Under the pieces are notes generated by a model that saw nothing but the letters and a program-made list of their open reading frames with translations, searched no databases and was not told where the DNA came from. From Phenylobacterium sp. CCH9-H3 (lineage in GTDB: Bacteria > Pseudomonadota > Alphaproteobacteria > Caulobacterales > Caulobacteraceae), in the NCBI RefSeq assembly GCF_001557235.1, contig NZ_LSJI01000180.1:62001-126000 (forward strand): 64,000 nt of DNA, read 5' to 3'. This document shows, piece after piece, positions 21,367 through 30,785 of this stretch (position 1 is the stretch's first letter; each line of letters starts with the position of its first letter). A program made the translations under genes and the position numbers.

Positions 21367-22263
21367 ATGAGCCTGCCCGCCTGGTCCGAAGACGTCGCTC
21401 CCATGCCCGTCAGCCAACCACCGCCGCCGGCCGAGATCGTGGCCCTGGCCCCGAAGCGCCGGGCGCTGGGGGAGAAGCTGGCGGGGGGAGCCAACGCGGT
21501 CGCCGCCGCGACGCTGCCGCCACTGGTGACGGTCGGAGTGCTGCTGGCCCTCTGGCAACTGCTGGCGGGCTCGGGCGGACTGCCGGCCCCGGCCACCATC
21601 TGGCTGGAGTCCCGCGAACTGATCCTGCACCCGTTCTACGACCGGGGCGGGGTGGATAAAGGGCTGTTCTGGCACGCCCTCACAAGCCTGCAGCGGGTCG
21701 CCATCGGCTTCAGCTTCGCGGCGGTCGTGGGCGTGGCGCTGGGGGTCCTGGTCGGCTCCAGCCGGCTGGCGCATCGCGGCCTGGATCCGATCTTCCAGGT
21801 GCTGCGAACGGTGCCGCCGCTGGCCTGGCTGCCGATCTCGCTGGCCGCCCTGCACGAGGCCAATCCCTCGGCCCTGTTCGTGATCTTCATCACCGCCATC
21901 TGGCCGATCGTGATCAACACGGCGGTGGGCGTACGCAACATCCCGCAAGATTACGTCAACGTGGGCCGGGTGCTGCGCCTGTCGCCGCCGGAGTACTTCG
22001 TCACCATCCTGCTGCCCGCCGCCACGCCCTACATCTTCACCGGCCTGCGCATCGGGGTGGGCATGAGCTGGCTGGCCATCGTCGCGTCCGAGATGCTGCT
22101 TGGCGGCGTGGGCGTCGGCTTCTTCATCTGGGACCAGTACAATGCGTCCCGGATTTCCGACATCGTCGTGGCCCTGGTGTGGGTCGGCCTGGTGGGCTTC
22201 GCGCTCGACCGGCTGGTCGCCCTGCTGGGCCGCATCGTCTCGCGCGGCGCGGCCGCGGACTAG
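21367..22263 (+). CDS. nrtB: Nitrate ABC transporter permease NrtB
   Basis: Inner-membrane permease of 298 residues with five to six hydrophobic segments (ATLPPLVTVGVLLALWQLLAG; ALTSLQRVAIGFSFAAVVGVALGVLVG; FVIFITAIWPIVINTAVGV; GMSWLAIVASEMLLG; IVVALVWVGLVGFAL). The EAA loop for ATPase contact is LPAATPYIFTGLRIGVGMSW. These features and the partner genes identify the NrtB/TauC/SsuC family, here for nitrate. Start ATG at 21367, six bases after TAGGAGG. A 35-residue Pro/Ala-rich cytoplasmic N-terminus precedes the first helix. Confidence 0.93.
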   Translation: MSLPAWSEDVAPMPVSQPPPPAEIVALAPKRRALGEKLAGGANAVAAATLPPLVTVGVLLALWQLLAGSGGLPAPATIWLESRELILHPFYDRGGVDKGLFWHALTSLQRVAIGFSFAAVVGVALGVLVGSSRLAHRGLDPIFQVLRTVPPLAWLPISLAALHEANPSALFVIFITAIWPIVINTAVGVRNIPQDYVNVGRVLRLSPPEYFVTILLPAATPYIFTGLRIGVGMSWLAIVASEMLLGGVGVGFFIWDQYNASRISDIVVALVWVGLVGFALDRLVALLGRIVSRGAAAD

Positions 22264-22276
22264 GGAGCCCTGACCC

Positions 22277-23071
22277 ATGAGCAGCAGAGCCTATCTTTCC
22301 ATCGAAGACGTCGGCGTCACGTTCGGGTCCGGGTCCGAAGTGCTGCGGGGCGTGGACCTGACAGTGGACAAGGGCGAGTTCATCTCGATCATCGGCCACT
22401 CCGGGTGCGGGAAGTCCACGCTCCTCAACGTGGTCGCCGGCCTGCTGCCGGTGACGCGCGGCGCCGTGATCCTGGACCGGCAGGCGGTCGACGGGCCGGG
22501 GCCGGACCGCGCAGTGGTGTTCCAGAACCACTCGCTGCTGCCATGGCTGACGGTCTACGAGAACGTTCGCCTGGCCGTGGATAAGGTGTTCCGCGGCGCG
22601 AAGTCCCGCGCCGAGCGGCACGCCTGGACGCTGCACAACCTGGCCCTCGTGCAGATGACCCACGCCAAGGACAAGAAGCCGCACGAGATCTCGGGCGGCA
22701 TGAAGCAGCGGGTGGGCCTAGCGCGCGCCCTGGCCATGGAGCCCAAGGTGTTGCTGCTGGACGAGCCTTTCGGGGCGCTGGACGCCCTGACGCGCGCCAA
22801 CCTGCAGGACAGCGTGATGGAGATCCACGCCAAGCTCGGCAACACCGTGCTGATGATCACCCACGACGTGGACGAGGCTGTGCTGCTGTCGGACCGGATC
22901 GTGATGATGACCAACGGGCCGGCGGCCGAGGTCGGCGATATCGTGCGGGTCGACCTGCCTCGACCGAGGCGGCGTATCGAGGTGGACGCCATGCCCGCCT
23001 ACATCGCCGCCCGCCACGCGGTGATCGAGTTTCTATACGCGCGGCACACGGCGCTTCGCCCAGCCGCATAG
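22277..23071 (+). CDS. nrtD: Nitrate ABC transporter ATP-binding protein
   Basis: A 264-residue ABC ATPase powering NrtA-NrtB import. Walker A is GHSGCGKSTLLN, the Q-loop lies in VVFQNHSLLPWLTVYENV, the signature is EISGGMKQRVGLARAL and Walker B is VLLLDEPFGALDALTR, followed by the H-loop MITHDVDEAVLLSDRI. It is ATPase only, so it is the NrtD type rather than the NrtC type that carries a fused NrtA-like regulatory domain; alphaproteobacterial annotations often call it nrtC. It starts 13 bases after nrtB and ends before a terminator. Confidence 0.92.
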   Translation: MSSRAYLSIEDVGVTFGSGSEVLRGVDLTVDKGEFISIIGHSGCGKSTLLNVVAGLLPVTRGAVILDRQAVDGPGPDRAVVFQNHSLLPWLTVYENVRLAVDKVFRGAKSRAERHAWTLHNLALVQMTHAKDKKPHEISGGMKQRVGLARALAMEPKVLLLDEPFGALDALTRANLQDSVMEIHAKLGNTVLMITHDVDEAVLLSDRIVMMTNGPAAEVGDIVRVDLPRPRRRIEVDAMPAYIAARHAVIEFLYARHTALRPAA

Positions 23072-23080
23072 CCTAATTTC

Positions 23081-23114
23081 CAGGCGCCCGCCGCCGTGTG
23101 GGCGCCTGAATTTT
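23081..23114 (+). terminator. Terminator after the nitrate ABC transporter genes
   Basis: CAGGCGCCC (23081-23089) pairs perfectly with GGGCGCCTG (23100-23108) over a 10-base loop, followed by AATTTT. A second copy of GGGCGCCTG sits at 23132-23140 and could compete for the same 5' arm, which might make this a conditional structure. No A1/G4 hexaloop is present. Confidence 0.7.
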
Positions 23115-23297
23115 GCACTGCAGCGAGATCAGGGCGCCTGGCAGGCTCATCGCCCCGTGACCATCGCCTCCGACTGCGGTCTCTTCACTTCACGGCCCAG
23201 GACAACGGCGTTCGCGGCTCCCGGATCGGCTCGAGGTTGAGCCTTCCCTTTTCCCGGCGACGCCGCCTGTCCACTCCAGCATGGGGCCGAACTCCCA
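23115..23297 (+). promoter_or_regulatory. narK leader and probable promoter region
   Basis: About 180 bases without a gene. It holds a GGCTC/GAGCC hairpin with loop GAGGTT (23228-23243) followed by a pyrimidine-rich TTCCCTTTTCCC, and an extra GGCTC at 23216-23220 that could compete. The loop does not fit the NasT target pattern, and no clear promoter boxes could be assigned. Confidence 0.35.
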
Positions 23298-24521
23298 ATG
23301 GTCAGCCGCTCGTTCCTGAAGTCGGGTCACACACCGACTCTGCTTTCCGCCTTCCTTTATTTCGACCTCAGCTTCATGACCTGGGTGGTCCTGGGCCCGC
23401 TGGGCGTCGCGATCGCGAAGGATTTCGGGCTGACCCCGGCGCAGAAGGGTTTGATGGTGGCCGTGCCGGTGCTGTCCGGCGCGCTGCTCCGCCTGGTCGC
23501 CGGCCTCATGGTCGACCACATCGGACCCAAGAAGACCGGCCTGATCGGCCAGCTCATCGTCCTGGCTGGTCTGGCGGTGGCGTGGTTCCTGGGCGTGCAC
23601 AGCTATCATCAGGTCCTCGCCCTGGGCGTGGTCCTGGGGGTGGCGGGCGCCTCGTTCGCCGTGGCCCTGCCGCTGGCCTCGCGCTGGTATCCGCCGGAGC
23701 ACCAGGGCCTCGCACTGGGCATCGCCGGCGCCGGCAACTCGGGCACGGCGCTGGCCGCGCTGTTCGCCCCCGCGCTGGCCCAGAGCTTCGGCTGGCAGAA
23801 CGTGATCGGCCTGGCCGCCCTGCCGCTACTGGTCGCCTTCGTGGTGTATCTGGTCTTCGCCAAGGACGCCCCGAACCGGCCGCCGCCCAAGACCCTGTCG
23901 GAGTACATGAGCGTGCTGGGCACGGGCGACGCCTGGTGGCTGATGGCCCTCTATGGCGTGACCTTCGGCGGCTTCGTCGGTCTCTCGTCCTCGCTGACCA
24001 TCTATTTCAACGCCGAGTACGGCCTGCCCGCGGTGACCGCCGGCTTCTTCACCGCGGCCTGCGTGTTCGCCGGCTCGTTCGTCCGGCCGGTGGGCGGCGC
24101 GCTCGCGGACCGCTTCGGCGGCGTGCGGACGCTGACGGTGGTCTATGTCCTGGCGGCCCTGGGCCTGGCCCTGGTCAGCTTCCAGCAACCCAGCGCCTGG
24201 GTCGCCCTGGCCCTCATGATGTTCGCCATGATGGCCCTGGGCGCCGGCAACGGGGCGGTCTTCCAGCTCGCCCCCCAGCGGTTCGGCAAGGAGATCGGCG
24301 TCGTCACCGGCCTGGTCGGGATGACCGGCGGCATCGGCGGCTTCTACCTGGCCGCCAGCCTGGGCTGGGCCAAGGAGGTGACCGGCTCGTACCAGATGGG
24401 CCTGCTGGCCTTCGGCGGCCTCGCCCTGCTGGCCCTGGTCGGCCTGACCGGCGTGAAGGCGCGGTGGCGCAAGACCTGGCCGGAACTGGCCGGCGCCGCC
24501 GCCTCGGCCCTGCGACTGTAA
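23298..24521 (+). CDS. narK: Nitrate/nitrite MFS transporter NarK/NasA type
   Basis: A 407-residue inner-membrane protein with about 12 hydrophobic helices. Nitrate-transporter features are visible: AGASFAVALPLASRWYPPEHQGLALGIAGAGNSG (first Gly-rich nitrate signature) and ALGAGNGAVFQLAPQRFGKEIGVVTGLVGMTGGIGGFYL (second). It gives a second uptake or nitrite-exchange route next to the ABC system. Start ATG at 23298. nirB follows after only 10 bases, so transporter and reductases are in one operon. Confidence 0.92.
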   Translation: MVSRSFLKSGHTPTLLSAFLYFDLSFMTWVVLGPLGVAIAKDFGLTPAQKGLMVAVPVLSGALLRLVAGLMVDHIGPKKTGLIGQLIVLAGLAVAWFLGVHSYHQVLALGVVLGVAGASFAVALPLASRWYPPEHQGLALGIAGAGNSGTALAALFAPALAQSFGWQNVIGLAALPLLVAFVVYLVFAKDAPNRPPPKTLSEYMSVLGTGDAWWLMALYGVTFGGFVGLSSSLTIYFNAEYGLPAVTAGFFTAACVFAGSFVRPVGGALADRFGGVRTLTVVYVLAALGLALVSFQQPSAWVALALMMFAMMALGAGNGAVFQLAPQRFGKEIGVVTGLVGMTGGIGGFYLAASLGWAKEVTGSYQMGLLAFGGLALLALVGLTGVKARWRKTWPELAGAAASALRL

Positions 24522-24531
24522 GGGGGCCGCC

Positions 24532-26979
24532 ATGACCAAGGAGAGACTGGTCGTCGTCGGCAACGGCATGGCCGGCTGCCGTGCGGTGCAGGAGGTGCTG
24601 AAGCGCGATCCCGGCCGCTACGACATCACCATCTTCGGCGCCGAGCCGCGGGTGAACTACGACCGCATCATGCTGTCGCCGGTGCTGGCGGGCGAGAAGT
24701 CGTTCGCCGACATCGTGATCAACGACGAGGCCTGGTACGCCGACAACGGCATCGACCTGCGCGCCGGCGCCCGGGTCGAAGCGATCGATCGTGGAGCTGG
24801 CGTGGTGCGCGCGGCTGATGGGACCGAGGTCCCTTACGATCGGCTGATCCTGGCCACAGGCTCGGATCCGATCCGCCTGCCCTTGCCGGGCGCGGACCTG
24901 GCGGGCGTGGTCACCTTCCGCGACCTGGACGACGTGGAGGCCATGATCGCGGCCGCGAAGCCGGGCGCGAAGGCGGTGGTGATCGGCGGCGGCCTGCTGG
25001 GCATCGAGGCGGCCTACGGACTTTCGAAGCGCGGCATGGGCGCCACCGTCGTCCACCTGATGGACGTGCTGATGGAGCGCCAGCTGGACGCCTCGGCGGG
25101 CTTCCTGCTGACCGAGGCCCTGGCGGAAAAGGGCGTCGAGACTGTGCTGGAAGCGCAGTCGGAAGAGATCCTCGGGGCGAACGGCCGCGTCAGCGGCCTG
25201 CGCCTCAAGGACGGCCGGGTGTTGGACTGCGATCTCCTGGTGATGGCGGTCGGCATCCGGCCGAACGGGACCCTGGCCAAGGCGGCCGGGCTGGACGTGA
25301 ACCGCGGCGTCGTCGTGGACGACGCCCTGCGCACCTCGGACCCGGCGATCTACGCCATCGGCGAGTGCGTCGAGCACCGCGGCCAGTGCTATGGCCTAGT
25401 GGCGCCGATCTGGGAGATGTGCCGCACCCTGGGCGAGGCGTTGACGGACGGGCAGGCGGCCTACGAGGGCTCCAGCCTCTCGACCCGCCTCAAGGTCTCC
25501 GGTGTCGACGTGTTCTCGGCGGGCAAGCATCTGGGCGGCCCGGGCTGCGAGGACATCGTGTTCCGCGACGCCGGCCGCGGCGTCTACAAGCGGATCGTCC
25601 TGGAGGCCGGTAAGGTCGCCGGGGCGGTGCTGTTCGGCGATGCGTCCGACGGAGGCTGGTACTTCGACCTCATGAAGTCGGGGGAGGACGTCGCGGCCTT
25701 CCGCGAGACCCTGGTGTTCGGCCAAGCGGCCACGGAGGGCCTTCGAGGCCTGGACCCTAGCGCGGCCGTTGCGGCCATGGCCGACACCGCCGAGGTGTGC
25801 GGCTGCAACGGCGTCTGCAAGGGCGAGATCACCGCTGCCATCACGGATCAGGGCCTGACCACGCTGGAGAGCGTACGCGCCGTCACCAAGGCGTCCGCGT
25901 CGTGCGGCACCTGCACCCCGCTGGTGGAGAAGCTGCTCAAGCTCAGCCTGGGCGATGCGTTCCAGGTCCAGACCGGTCCGAAGCCGGTCTGCGGCTGCAC
26001 CCATCACGGGCACGACGAGGTGCGGCGCCGCATCCTCGCCGAGGAGCTGAAGTCGATCCCGGCTGCGATGCAGGCGCTGGAATGGACCACGCCGGACGGT
26101 TGCTCCTCGTGCCGGCCGGCGCTGAACTACTACCTGGTCTGCGCCTGGCCCGGCGACTATCGGGACGACCGCCAGTCGCGGTTCGTGAACGAGCGCGTCC
26201 ACGCCAACATCCAGAAGGATGGGACCTATTCCGTCGTGCCGCGGATGTGGGGCGGCGTGACCAGCGCCGACGAACTGCGCGCCATCGCCGATGTGGTGGA
26301 CAAGTTCGACATTCCGACGGTCAAGGTCACTGGCGGCCAGCGCATCGACCTGCTGGGCGTGAAGAAGGACGACCTGCCCGCCGTCTGGGCCGACCTCAAC
26401 GCCGCGGGCATGGTCTCGGGCCACGCCTACGCCAAGGGCCTTCGCACCGTGAAGACCTGCGTCGGGACCGACTGGTGCCGGTTCGGGACCCAGGATTCCA
26501 CCGGTCTCGGCGTGCGGCTGGAGAAGTTCATGTGGGGGTCCTGGTCGCCGGCCAAGGTGAAGCTGGCGGTCTCGGGCTGTCCCCGGAACTGCGCGGAGGC
26601 CACCTGCAAGGATATCGGTGTCATCTGCGTCGACAGCGGCTACGAGATCCACGTGGGCGGCGCCGCCGGCCTGCACATCAAGGGAACCGAGATCCTCACC
26701 AAGGTCGCGACCGAGGACGAGGCGGTCTGGACGATCTGCGCGGTGATGCAGTTCTACCGCGAGGACGCCTGGTATCTGGAGCGGGTCTACAAGTGGATGG
26801 ACCGCATCGGCCTGGATGCGATCAAGGCCGCGGTCGAGGACCCCGAACGCCGGCGGGCCCTCTACGACCGCTTCTCGTATTCGCAGCGCTTCTACCGCGT
26901 CGATCCCTGGGCCGAGCGCGTGGCGGGCCGCGACTCCCACGAATTCAATCCGCTCAGCCGCCGTATGGAGTTCGCATGA
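24532..26979 (+). CDS. nirB: NADH-dependent nitrite reductase large subunit NirB
   Basis: Cytoplasmic enzyme reducing nitrite to ammonium. The 815-residue product begins with an FAD/NAD(P) reductase part (LVVVGNGMAGCRAVQEVL; AVVIGGGLLGIEAAYGLSKRG; IYAIGECVEHRG), then two BFD-like [2Fe-2S] segments (CGCNGVCKG with CGTC; CGCTHHGHDEV with CSSC), then the siroheme/[4Fe-4S] domain, with cluster cysteines in TCVGTDWCRFGTQDST and VSGCPRNCAEATCKDIG. All expected parts are complete. Its stop overlaps the nirD start by ATGA (26976-26979). Siroheme would be supplied through the downstream methylase. Confidence 0.95.
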   Translation: MTKERLVVVGNGMAGCRAVQEVLKRDPGRYDITIFGAEPRVNYDRIMLSPVLAGEKSFADIVINDEAWYADNGIDLRAGARVEAIDRGAGVVRAADGTEVPYDRLILATGSDPIRLPLPGADLAGVVTFRDLDDVEAMIAAAKPGAKAVVIGGGLLGIEAAYGLSKRGMGATVVHLMDVLMERQLDASAGFLLTEALAEKGVETVLEAQSEEILGANGRVSGLRLKDGRVLDCDLLVMAVGIRPNGTLAKAAGLDVNRGVVVDDALRTSDPAIYAIGECVEHRGQCYGLVAPIWEMCRTLGEALTDGQAAYEGSSLSTRLKVSGVDVFSAGKHLGGPGCEDIVFRDAGRGVYKRIVLEAGKVAGAVLFGDASDGGWYFDLMKSGEDVAAFRETLVFGQAATEGLRGLDPSAAVAAMADTAEVCGCNGVCKGEITAAITDQGLTTLESVRAVTKASASCGTCTPLVEKLLKLSLGDAFQVQTGPKPVCGCTHHGHDEVRRRILAEELKSIPAAMQALEWTTPDGCSSCRPALNYYLVCAWPGDYRDDRQSRFVNERVHANIQKDGTYSVVPRMWGGVTSADELRAIADVVDKFDIPTVKVTGGQRIDLLGVKKDDLPAVWADLNAAGMVSGHAYAKGLRTVKTCVGTDWCRFGTQDSTGLGVRLEKFMWGSWSPAKVKLAVSGCPRNCAEATCKDIGVICVDSGYEIHVGGAAGLHIKGTEILTKVATEDEAVWTICAVMQFYREDAWYLERVYKWMDRIGLDAIKAAVEDPERRRALYDRFSYSQRFYRVDPWAERVAGRDSHEFNPLSRRMEFA

Positions 26980-27314
26980 ACGCGCTCGTCAAGGACCCGA
27001 TCATGTGGACCGACGTCGGCGCCGTGACCGACGTGCCGCTCCGCGGCTCGCGCCGGGTGCCGACGGCGGAGGGCGACATCGCCATCTTCCGCACAGGTGA
27101 TGGCCGGGTCTTCGCCTTGCGCGACCGCTGCCCGCACAAAGGCGGTCCGCTCAGCCAGGGGATCGTCCACGGCCACGCCGTGACCTGCCCGCTGCACAAC
27201 TGGTCGATCGAACTCGCCACGGGCGAGGCCATGGGCGCCGACCGTGGGAAGGGCTGCGCGCCGGTCGTTCCGCTGGAAGTGCGCGACGGCCGGCTCCTGC
27301 TGGGCCGGATCTGA
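26976..27314 (+). CDS. nirD: Nitrite reductase small subunit NirD (Rieske fold)
   Basis: A 112-residue partner of NirB. Unlike many NirD proteins that lost the cluster ligands, this one has both Rieske motifs: CPHKGGPLSQG (C-x-H) and CPLHNWSIEL (C-x2-H), so a [2Fe-2S] cluster is likely bound. The ATG at 26976 overlaps the nirB stop, indicating coupled synthesis of the two subunits. Followed three bases later by nasA. Confidence 0.92.
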   Translation: MNALVKDPIMWTDVGAVTDVPLRGSRRVPTAEGDIAIFRTGDGRVFALRDRCPHKGGPLSQGIVHGHAVTCPLHNWSIELATGEAMGADRGKGCAPVVPLEVRDGRLLLGRI

Positions 27315-27317
27315 CGC

Positions 27318-29960
27318 ATGAGCGTCCGCACCGCATGTCCCTATTGCGGCGTGGGCTGCGGCGTCCGCGCGGCGCCCGACGGCCGCGTACTGGCGGTGGA
27401 GGGCGACGCGGAGCACCCGGCCAATCTGGGCCGTCTCTGCTCGAAGGGGACGGCGCTGGGCAAGACGGTGGGCCTTGAAGGCCGGCTGCTGCATCCGATG
27501 ATCGGAACCCGCCGCGCCTCCTGGCACGAGGCGACGCAGCGTGTCGCCGGCCGGTTCGCCGAGACCATCGCGCGGCACGGGCCGGACTCGGTGGCCTTCT
27601 ACGTCTCCGGCCAGCTGCTGACCGAGGACTACTACGCGGCGAACAAGCTGATGAAGGGCTTCATCGGCTCGGGGAACATCGACACCAACTCCCGGCTCTG
27701 CATGGCCTCGGCGGTGATCGCGCACAAGCTGGCCTTCGGGGCGGATCTGGTGCCCGGGTGCTACGAGGACCTGGACCTGGCTGACCTGGTGGTCTTCTCC
27801 GGCCACAACGCGGCGTGGACGCACCCGGTCCTCTATCGGCGCATGGAGGCCGCCCGCGCCCGAGGCCAGCGCCACGTGGTCATCGATCCGCGCCGGACCG
27901 ACACCGCCGAAGCGGCCGACCTTCACTTGGCCCTGGCTCCCCAGAGCGACGTGCGCCTGTGGAACGGTCTTCTGGCCGATCTCATCCGGCGCGGCGCGGT
28001 GGACCGGGGTTACGTCGCCGCGCACGTGACGGGCTTCTCCGACGTCGAGGCCGAACTGGCCCAGGCGGATCAGTCGCCGGCCGCCGTCGCCGCCGATTGC
28101 GGGGTGCCGCTCGCCGACCTGGAGGCCTTCTTCCGTCTGTTCGCCGAGACGCCGCGGACGGTCAGCCTGTTTTCGATGGGCGCGAACCAGTCGGCGCAGG
28201 GCGTGGCCAAGGGTTCGGCGATCCTCAACGTCCACCTGGCTACAGGGCGGATCGGGAAGCCCGGCGCCTGCCCGTTTTCGATCACCGGCCAGCCGAACGC
28301 CATGGGCGGGCGCGAGACCGGCGGCATGGCGACCACCCTGGCCGGCCACATGGACTTCGACGACGCCAGCCGCGCCCGGGTGCAGCGGTTCTGGGGCTCG
28401 CCGACCATCGCTCCGGCGGCAGGCCTGAAGGCCGTCGACATGTTCGACGCCGTCGCCGACGGTCGGATCAAGGCGATCTGGGTCATGGCCACCAATCCGG
28501 CCGTCAGCCTGCCGAACGCCAACCGGGTGCGCGCGGCGCTGGCGGCCTGTCCCTTCGTCGTGGCGTCGGACTGCATGGCCGAGACCGACACCCTCTCGTT
28601 CGCCCACGTGAAGCTTCCGGCCCTGGCCTGGGGCGAAAAGGACGGCACGGTCACCAACTCCGAGCGCCGGATCAGCCGCCAGCGGCGCCTGTTCGATCCG
28701 CCGGGCGAGGCGCGGGCCGACTGGAAGATCATCGCCGACGTGGCGACCGCCATGGGCTTCGGCGATGGCTTCGGCTGGCGTAACCCGTCCCAGGTGTTCC
28801 GCGAATGGGCCCGCCTGACGGCCTACGAGAACGCCGACCGGGTGCTGAACCTGGGCCCGATGGCCACGATCACGCCGGAGGCCTACGAGGCGCTGGAGCC
28901 GGTGCAGTGGCCCGTGACCATGGCCGGCGGCACGGCGCGGCTGTTCACCGATGGCCGCTACCAGACCCCAGATGGCCGCGCCCGCATGGTTCCGGTGGCG
29001 GCGCGCGGCCCGGCCGAGGCCACATCGGGCGCCTTCCCGCTGTCGCTGAACACCGGGCGGGTCCGCGACCATTGGCACACCATGACCCGCACGGCCCTGG
29101 CGCCCGAACTCTGCCGCCATGCGCCCGAGCCCTATGTGGAGATGCACCCCGCCGACGCGGCGCCGCTGGGCATCGGGGAGGGCGCGCTGACCCGCGTCCA
29201 GACCGCCCAGGGCGAGGCGATTGCCCTGGCGCGGCTCACCGATCGCCAGCGGCCGGGGTCCGTGTTCATGCCGATGCACTGGACCGAGGCCTTCGCGCCG
29301 TCCGGCCGCGCCAACCCCCTGGTGGCGCCCAAGGTCGACGCGCGCTCGGGCCAGCCGGAGTTCAAGCACACGCCGGCGCGTGTGCGGGCCTACCGCGAGA
29401 CCTGGCGCGGCTTCTTCCTCGCGCGCGACGCCTGGACATCTCCCGGTGCGCTGGATCTGGTCTGGCGGCGCATTCCGCAGGCCGCGTGCCAGTTGCACGA
29501 ATTCGCCGGCCGCGGCGACGCGCGCGAACGGGCCGCCGTGCAGAAGGCGTTGACGCGCAAGAGCGGCGACGTCCTCCGCTACGAGGATCCCGCTGCGGGC
29601 AGCCTCCGCGAGGCCTGGATGGACGGAGACCGTCTGGATCGGGTGATCTTCTTCACCACCGCCGGCGCGCTCCCGCCCCGGGAATGGCTGGCCGACCTGT
29701 TCGAGGCCGACGCCCTGACCGCGGCCGACCGAACGGCCCTGCTGATGGGCCGCCCGCCGGGCCGGGCCGTGGACGCCAGCCCGATCGTCTGCGCCTGCCG
29801 GGGCGTGCGCGCGGGGCGGATCGACGCTGCGGTCGCCGCCGGCTGCGCCACCGTGGACGCCGTCGGCGAGGCCACCGGCGCCGGGACCAGCTGCGGCTCG
29901 TGCCGCCCCGAGATCGCCCGCCTGATCGCCGCAAAGGGAGAGGTCCGCCATGCCGCCTGA
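27318..29960 (+). CDS. nasA: Assimilatory nitrate reductase catalytic subunit
   Basis: Cytoplasmic molybdenum enzyme reducing nitrate to nitrite. The 880-residue product begins with a [4Fe-4S] site (CPYCGVGCGVRAAPDG..LCSKG), then Mo-bis-MGD domains (NAAWTHPVLYRRMEAAR; SMGANQSAQGVAKG; GRIGKPGACPFSITGQPNAMGGRETG; TNPAVSLPNANRVRAAL), a C-terminal dinucleotide-binding domain (LNTGRVRDHWHTMTRT) and a final BFD-like [2Fe-2S] domain (VCACRGVRAGRIDAAV..SCGSCRPEIARLIAAKG). No separate NADH-flavoprotein subunit (NasB type) is encoded nearby, so the electron donor may be a ferredoxin, a flavodoxin or a reductase encoded elsewhere. It overlaps the methylase gene by 11 bases. Confidence 0.95.
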   Translation: MSVRTACPYCGVGCGVRAAPDGRVLAVEGDAEHPANLGRLCSKGTALGKTVGLEGRLLHPMIGTRRASWHEATQRVAGRFAETIARHGPDSVAFYVSGQLLTEDYYAANKLMKGFIGSGNIDTNSRLCMASAVIAHKLAFGADLVPGCYEDLDLADLVVFSGHNAAWTHPVLYRRMEAARARGQRHVVIDPRRTDTAEAADLHLALAPQSDVRLWNGLLADLIRRGAVDRGYVAAHVTGFSDVEAELAQADQSPAAVAADCGVPLADLEAFFRLFAETPRTVSLFSMGANQSAQGVAKGSAILNVHLATGRIGKPGACPFSITGQPNAMGGRETGGMATTLAGHMDFDDASRARVQRFWGSPTIAPAAGLKAVDMFDAVADGRIKAIWVMATNPAVSLPNANRVRAALAACPFVVASDCMAETDTLSFAHVKLPALAWGEKDGTVTNSERRISRQRRLFDPPGEARADWKIIADVATAMGFGDGFGWRNPSQVFREWARLTAYENADRVLNLGPMATITPEAYEALEPVQWPVTMAGGTARLFTDGRYQTPDGRARMVPVAARGPAEATSGAFPLSLNTGRVRDHWHTMTRTALAPELCRHAPEPYVEMHPADAAPLGIGEGALTRVQTAQGEAIALARLTDRQRPGSVFMPMHWTEAFAPSGRANPLVAPKVDARSGQPEFKHTPARVRAYRETWRGFFLARDAWTSPGALDLVWRRIPQAACQLHEFAGRGDARERAAVQKALTRKSGDVLRYEDPAAGSLREAWMDGDRLDRVIFFTTAGALPPREWLADLFEADALTAADRTALLMGRPPGRAVDASPIVCACRGVRAGRIDAAVAAGCATVDAVGEATGAGTSCGSCRPEIARLIAAKGEVRHAA

Positions 29961-30720
29961 ACTGGGACGGGCGCGCCTCGTGGGCGCAGGGCCGGGCTCG
30001 GCCGATCTGCTGACGGTCCGCGCGCACCGCGCCATCGAGGGCGCCCAGGCGCTGCTCTACGACGCCCTGGTGTCGGACGAGGTGCTGGCGCTCGCGCCGG
30101 CCGCCTGCCTCAAGATCCAGACCGGCAAGCGCGCCGGCAGGACCAGCATGAAGCAGGAGACGATCAACCGCCTGATGCTGCGACTGGCGCGCCGGGGCGT
30201 GGACGTGGTGCGGCTGAAGGGCGGAGACCCCTCGATCTTCGGCCGCGTGGGCGAGGAGGCTGCGTTCCTGCACGCCCATGGCGTCGAGACCGAGGTCATA
30301 CCCGGCGTCACGGCCGCCAGTGCGGCGGCCGCCCAGTTCGGCTTTCCACTGACGCATCGCGGCGAGGCGCGGCGCCTGCTGATCGCCACGGCCACGACCC
30401 AGGACGGCGCGCTGACCGACGGCGGCTGGCGGGCGGCGGCCGATCCGCAGACCACCGTGGCGCTCTACATGGGCCGCGACCGGCTCGAGGCGGCGGCCCA
30501 GCGCCTGATCGCAGAGGGCCGCGCGCCGGAGACGCCGGCCATTGCGGTCGAGAACGCCGGCCGGCCGGATGCGCGGGCCCTGCCGGGCGTGCTGGCCGAT
30601 CTGGGCTCGACCCTGGCGGCGGCGCAGGTCACGGGGCCTGTCGTCCTCATCGTCGGCGAGGTGACCGCTCAGGCCGCCGCCGGCGTCGCCCTGTCGGCCG
30701 ACTTGGCCCGGACCGCATGA
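29950..30720 (+). CDS. cobA: Uroporphyrinogen-III C-methyltransferase (siroheme synthesis)
   Basis: A 256-residue SAM-dependent enzyme that makes precorrin-2, the route to siroheme needed by NirB. The family motifs are clear: GRARLVGAGPGSADLLTVRAHRAI, YDALVSDEVLALAP, VVRLKGGDPSIFGRVGEEAAFLHAHGVETEVIPGVTAASAAAAQFGFPLTHRG and TVALYMGRDRL. It has only the methylase domain, without the dehydrogenase/ferrochelatase part of CysG, so those steps must come from elsewhere. Last gene of the nitrate island, translationally overlapping nasA. Confidence 0.93.
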   Translation: MPPELGRARLVGAGPGSADLLTVRAHRAIEGAQALLYDALVSDEVLALAPAACLKIQTGKRAGRTSMKQETINRLMLRLARRGVDVVRLKGGDPSIFGRVGEEAAFLHAHGVETEVIPGVTAASAAAAQFGFPLTHRGEARRLLIATATTQDGALTDGGWRAAADPQTTVALYMGRDRLEAAAQRLIAEGRAPETPAIAVENAGRPDARALPGVLADLGSTLAAAQVTGPVVLIVGEVTAQAAAGVALSADLARTA

Positions 30721-30785
30721 TCGCAAGCCTTGCCTGACGTTGCGTGCGGGGTGGGAGGGTCCGCGCCCAAGCCTTGGGAGCGACC

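Noticed and set aside
23228..23250. Second NasT-type leader before narK
   Set aside because: There is a GGCTC/GAGCC hairpin with a six-base loop, but the loop is GAGGTT, without A1, and no second hairpin or good terminator accompanies it.
26892..30035. 1047-residue frame opposite nasA
   Set aside because: Antisense shadow of nirD-nasA with no recognisable motifs.
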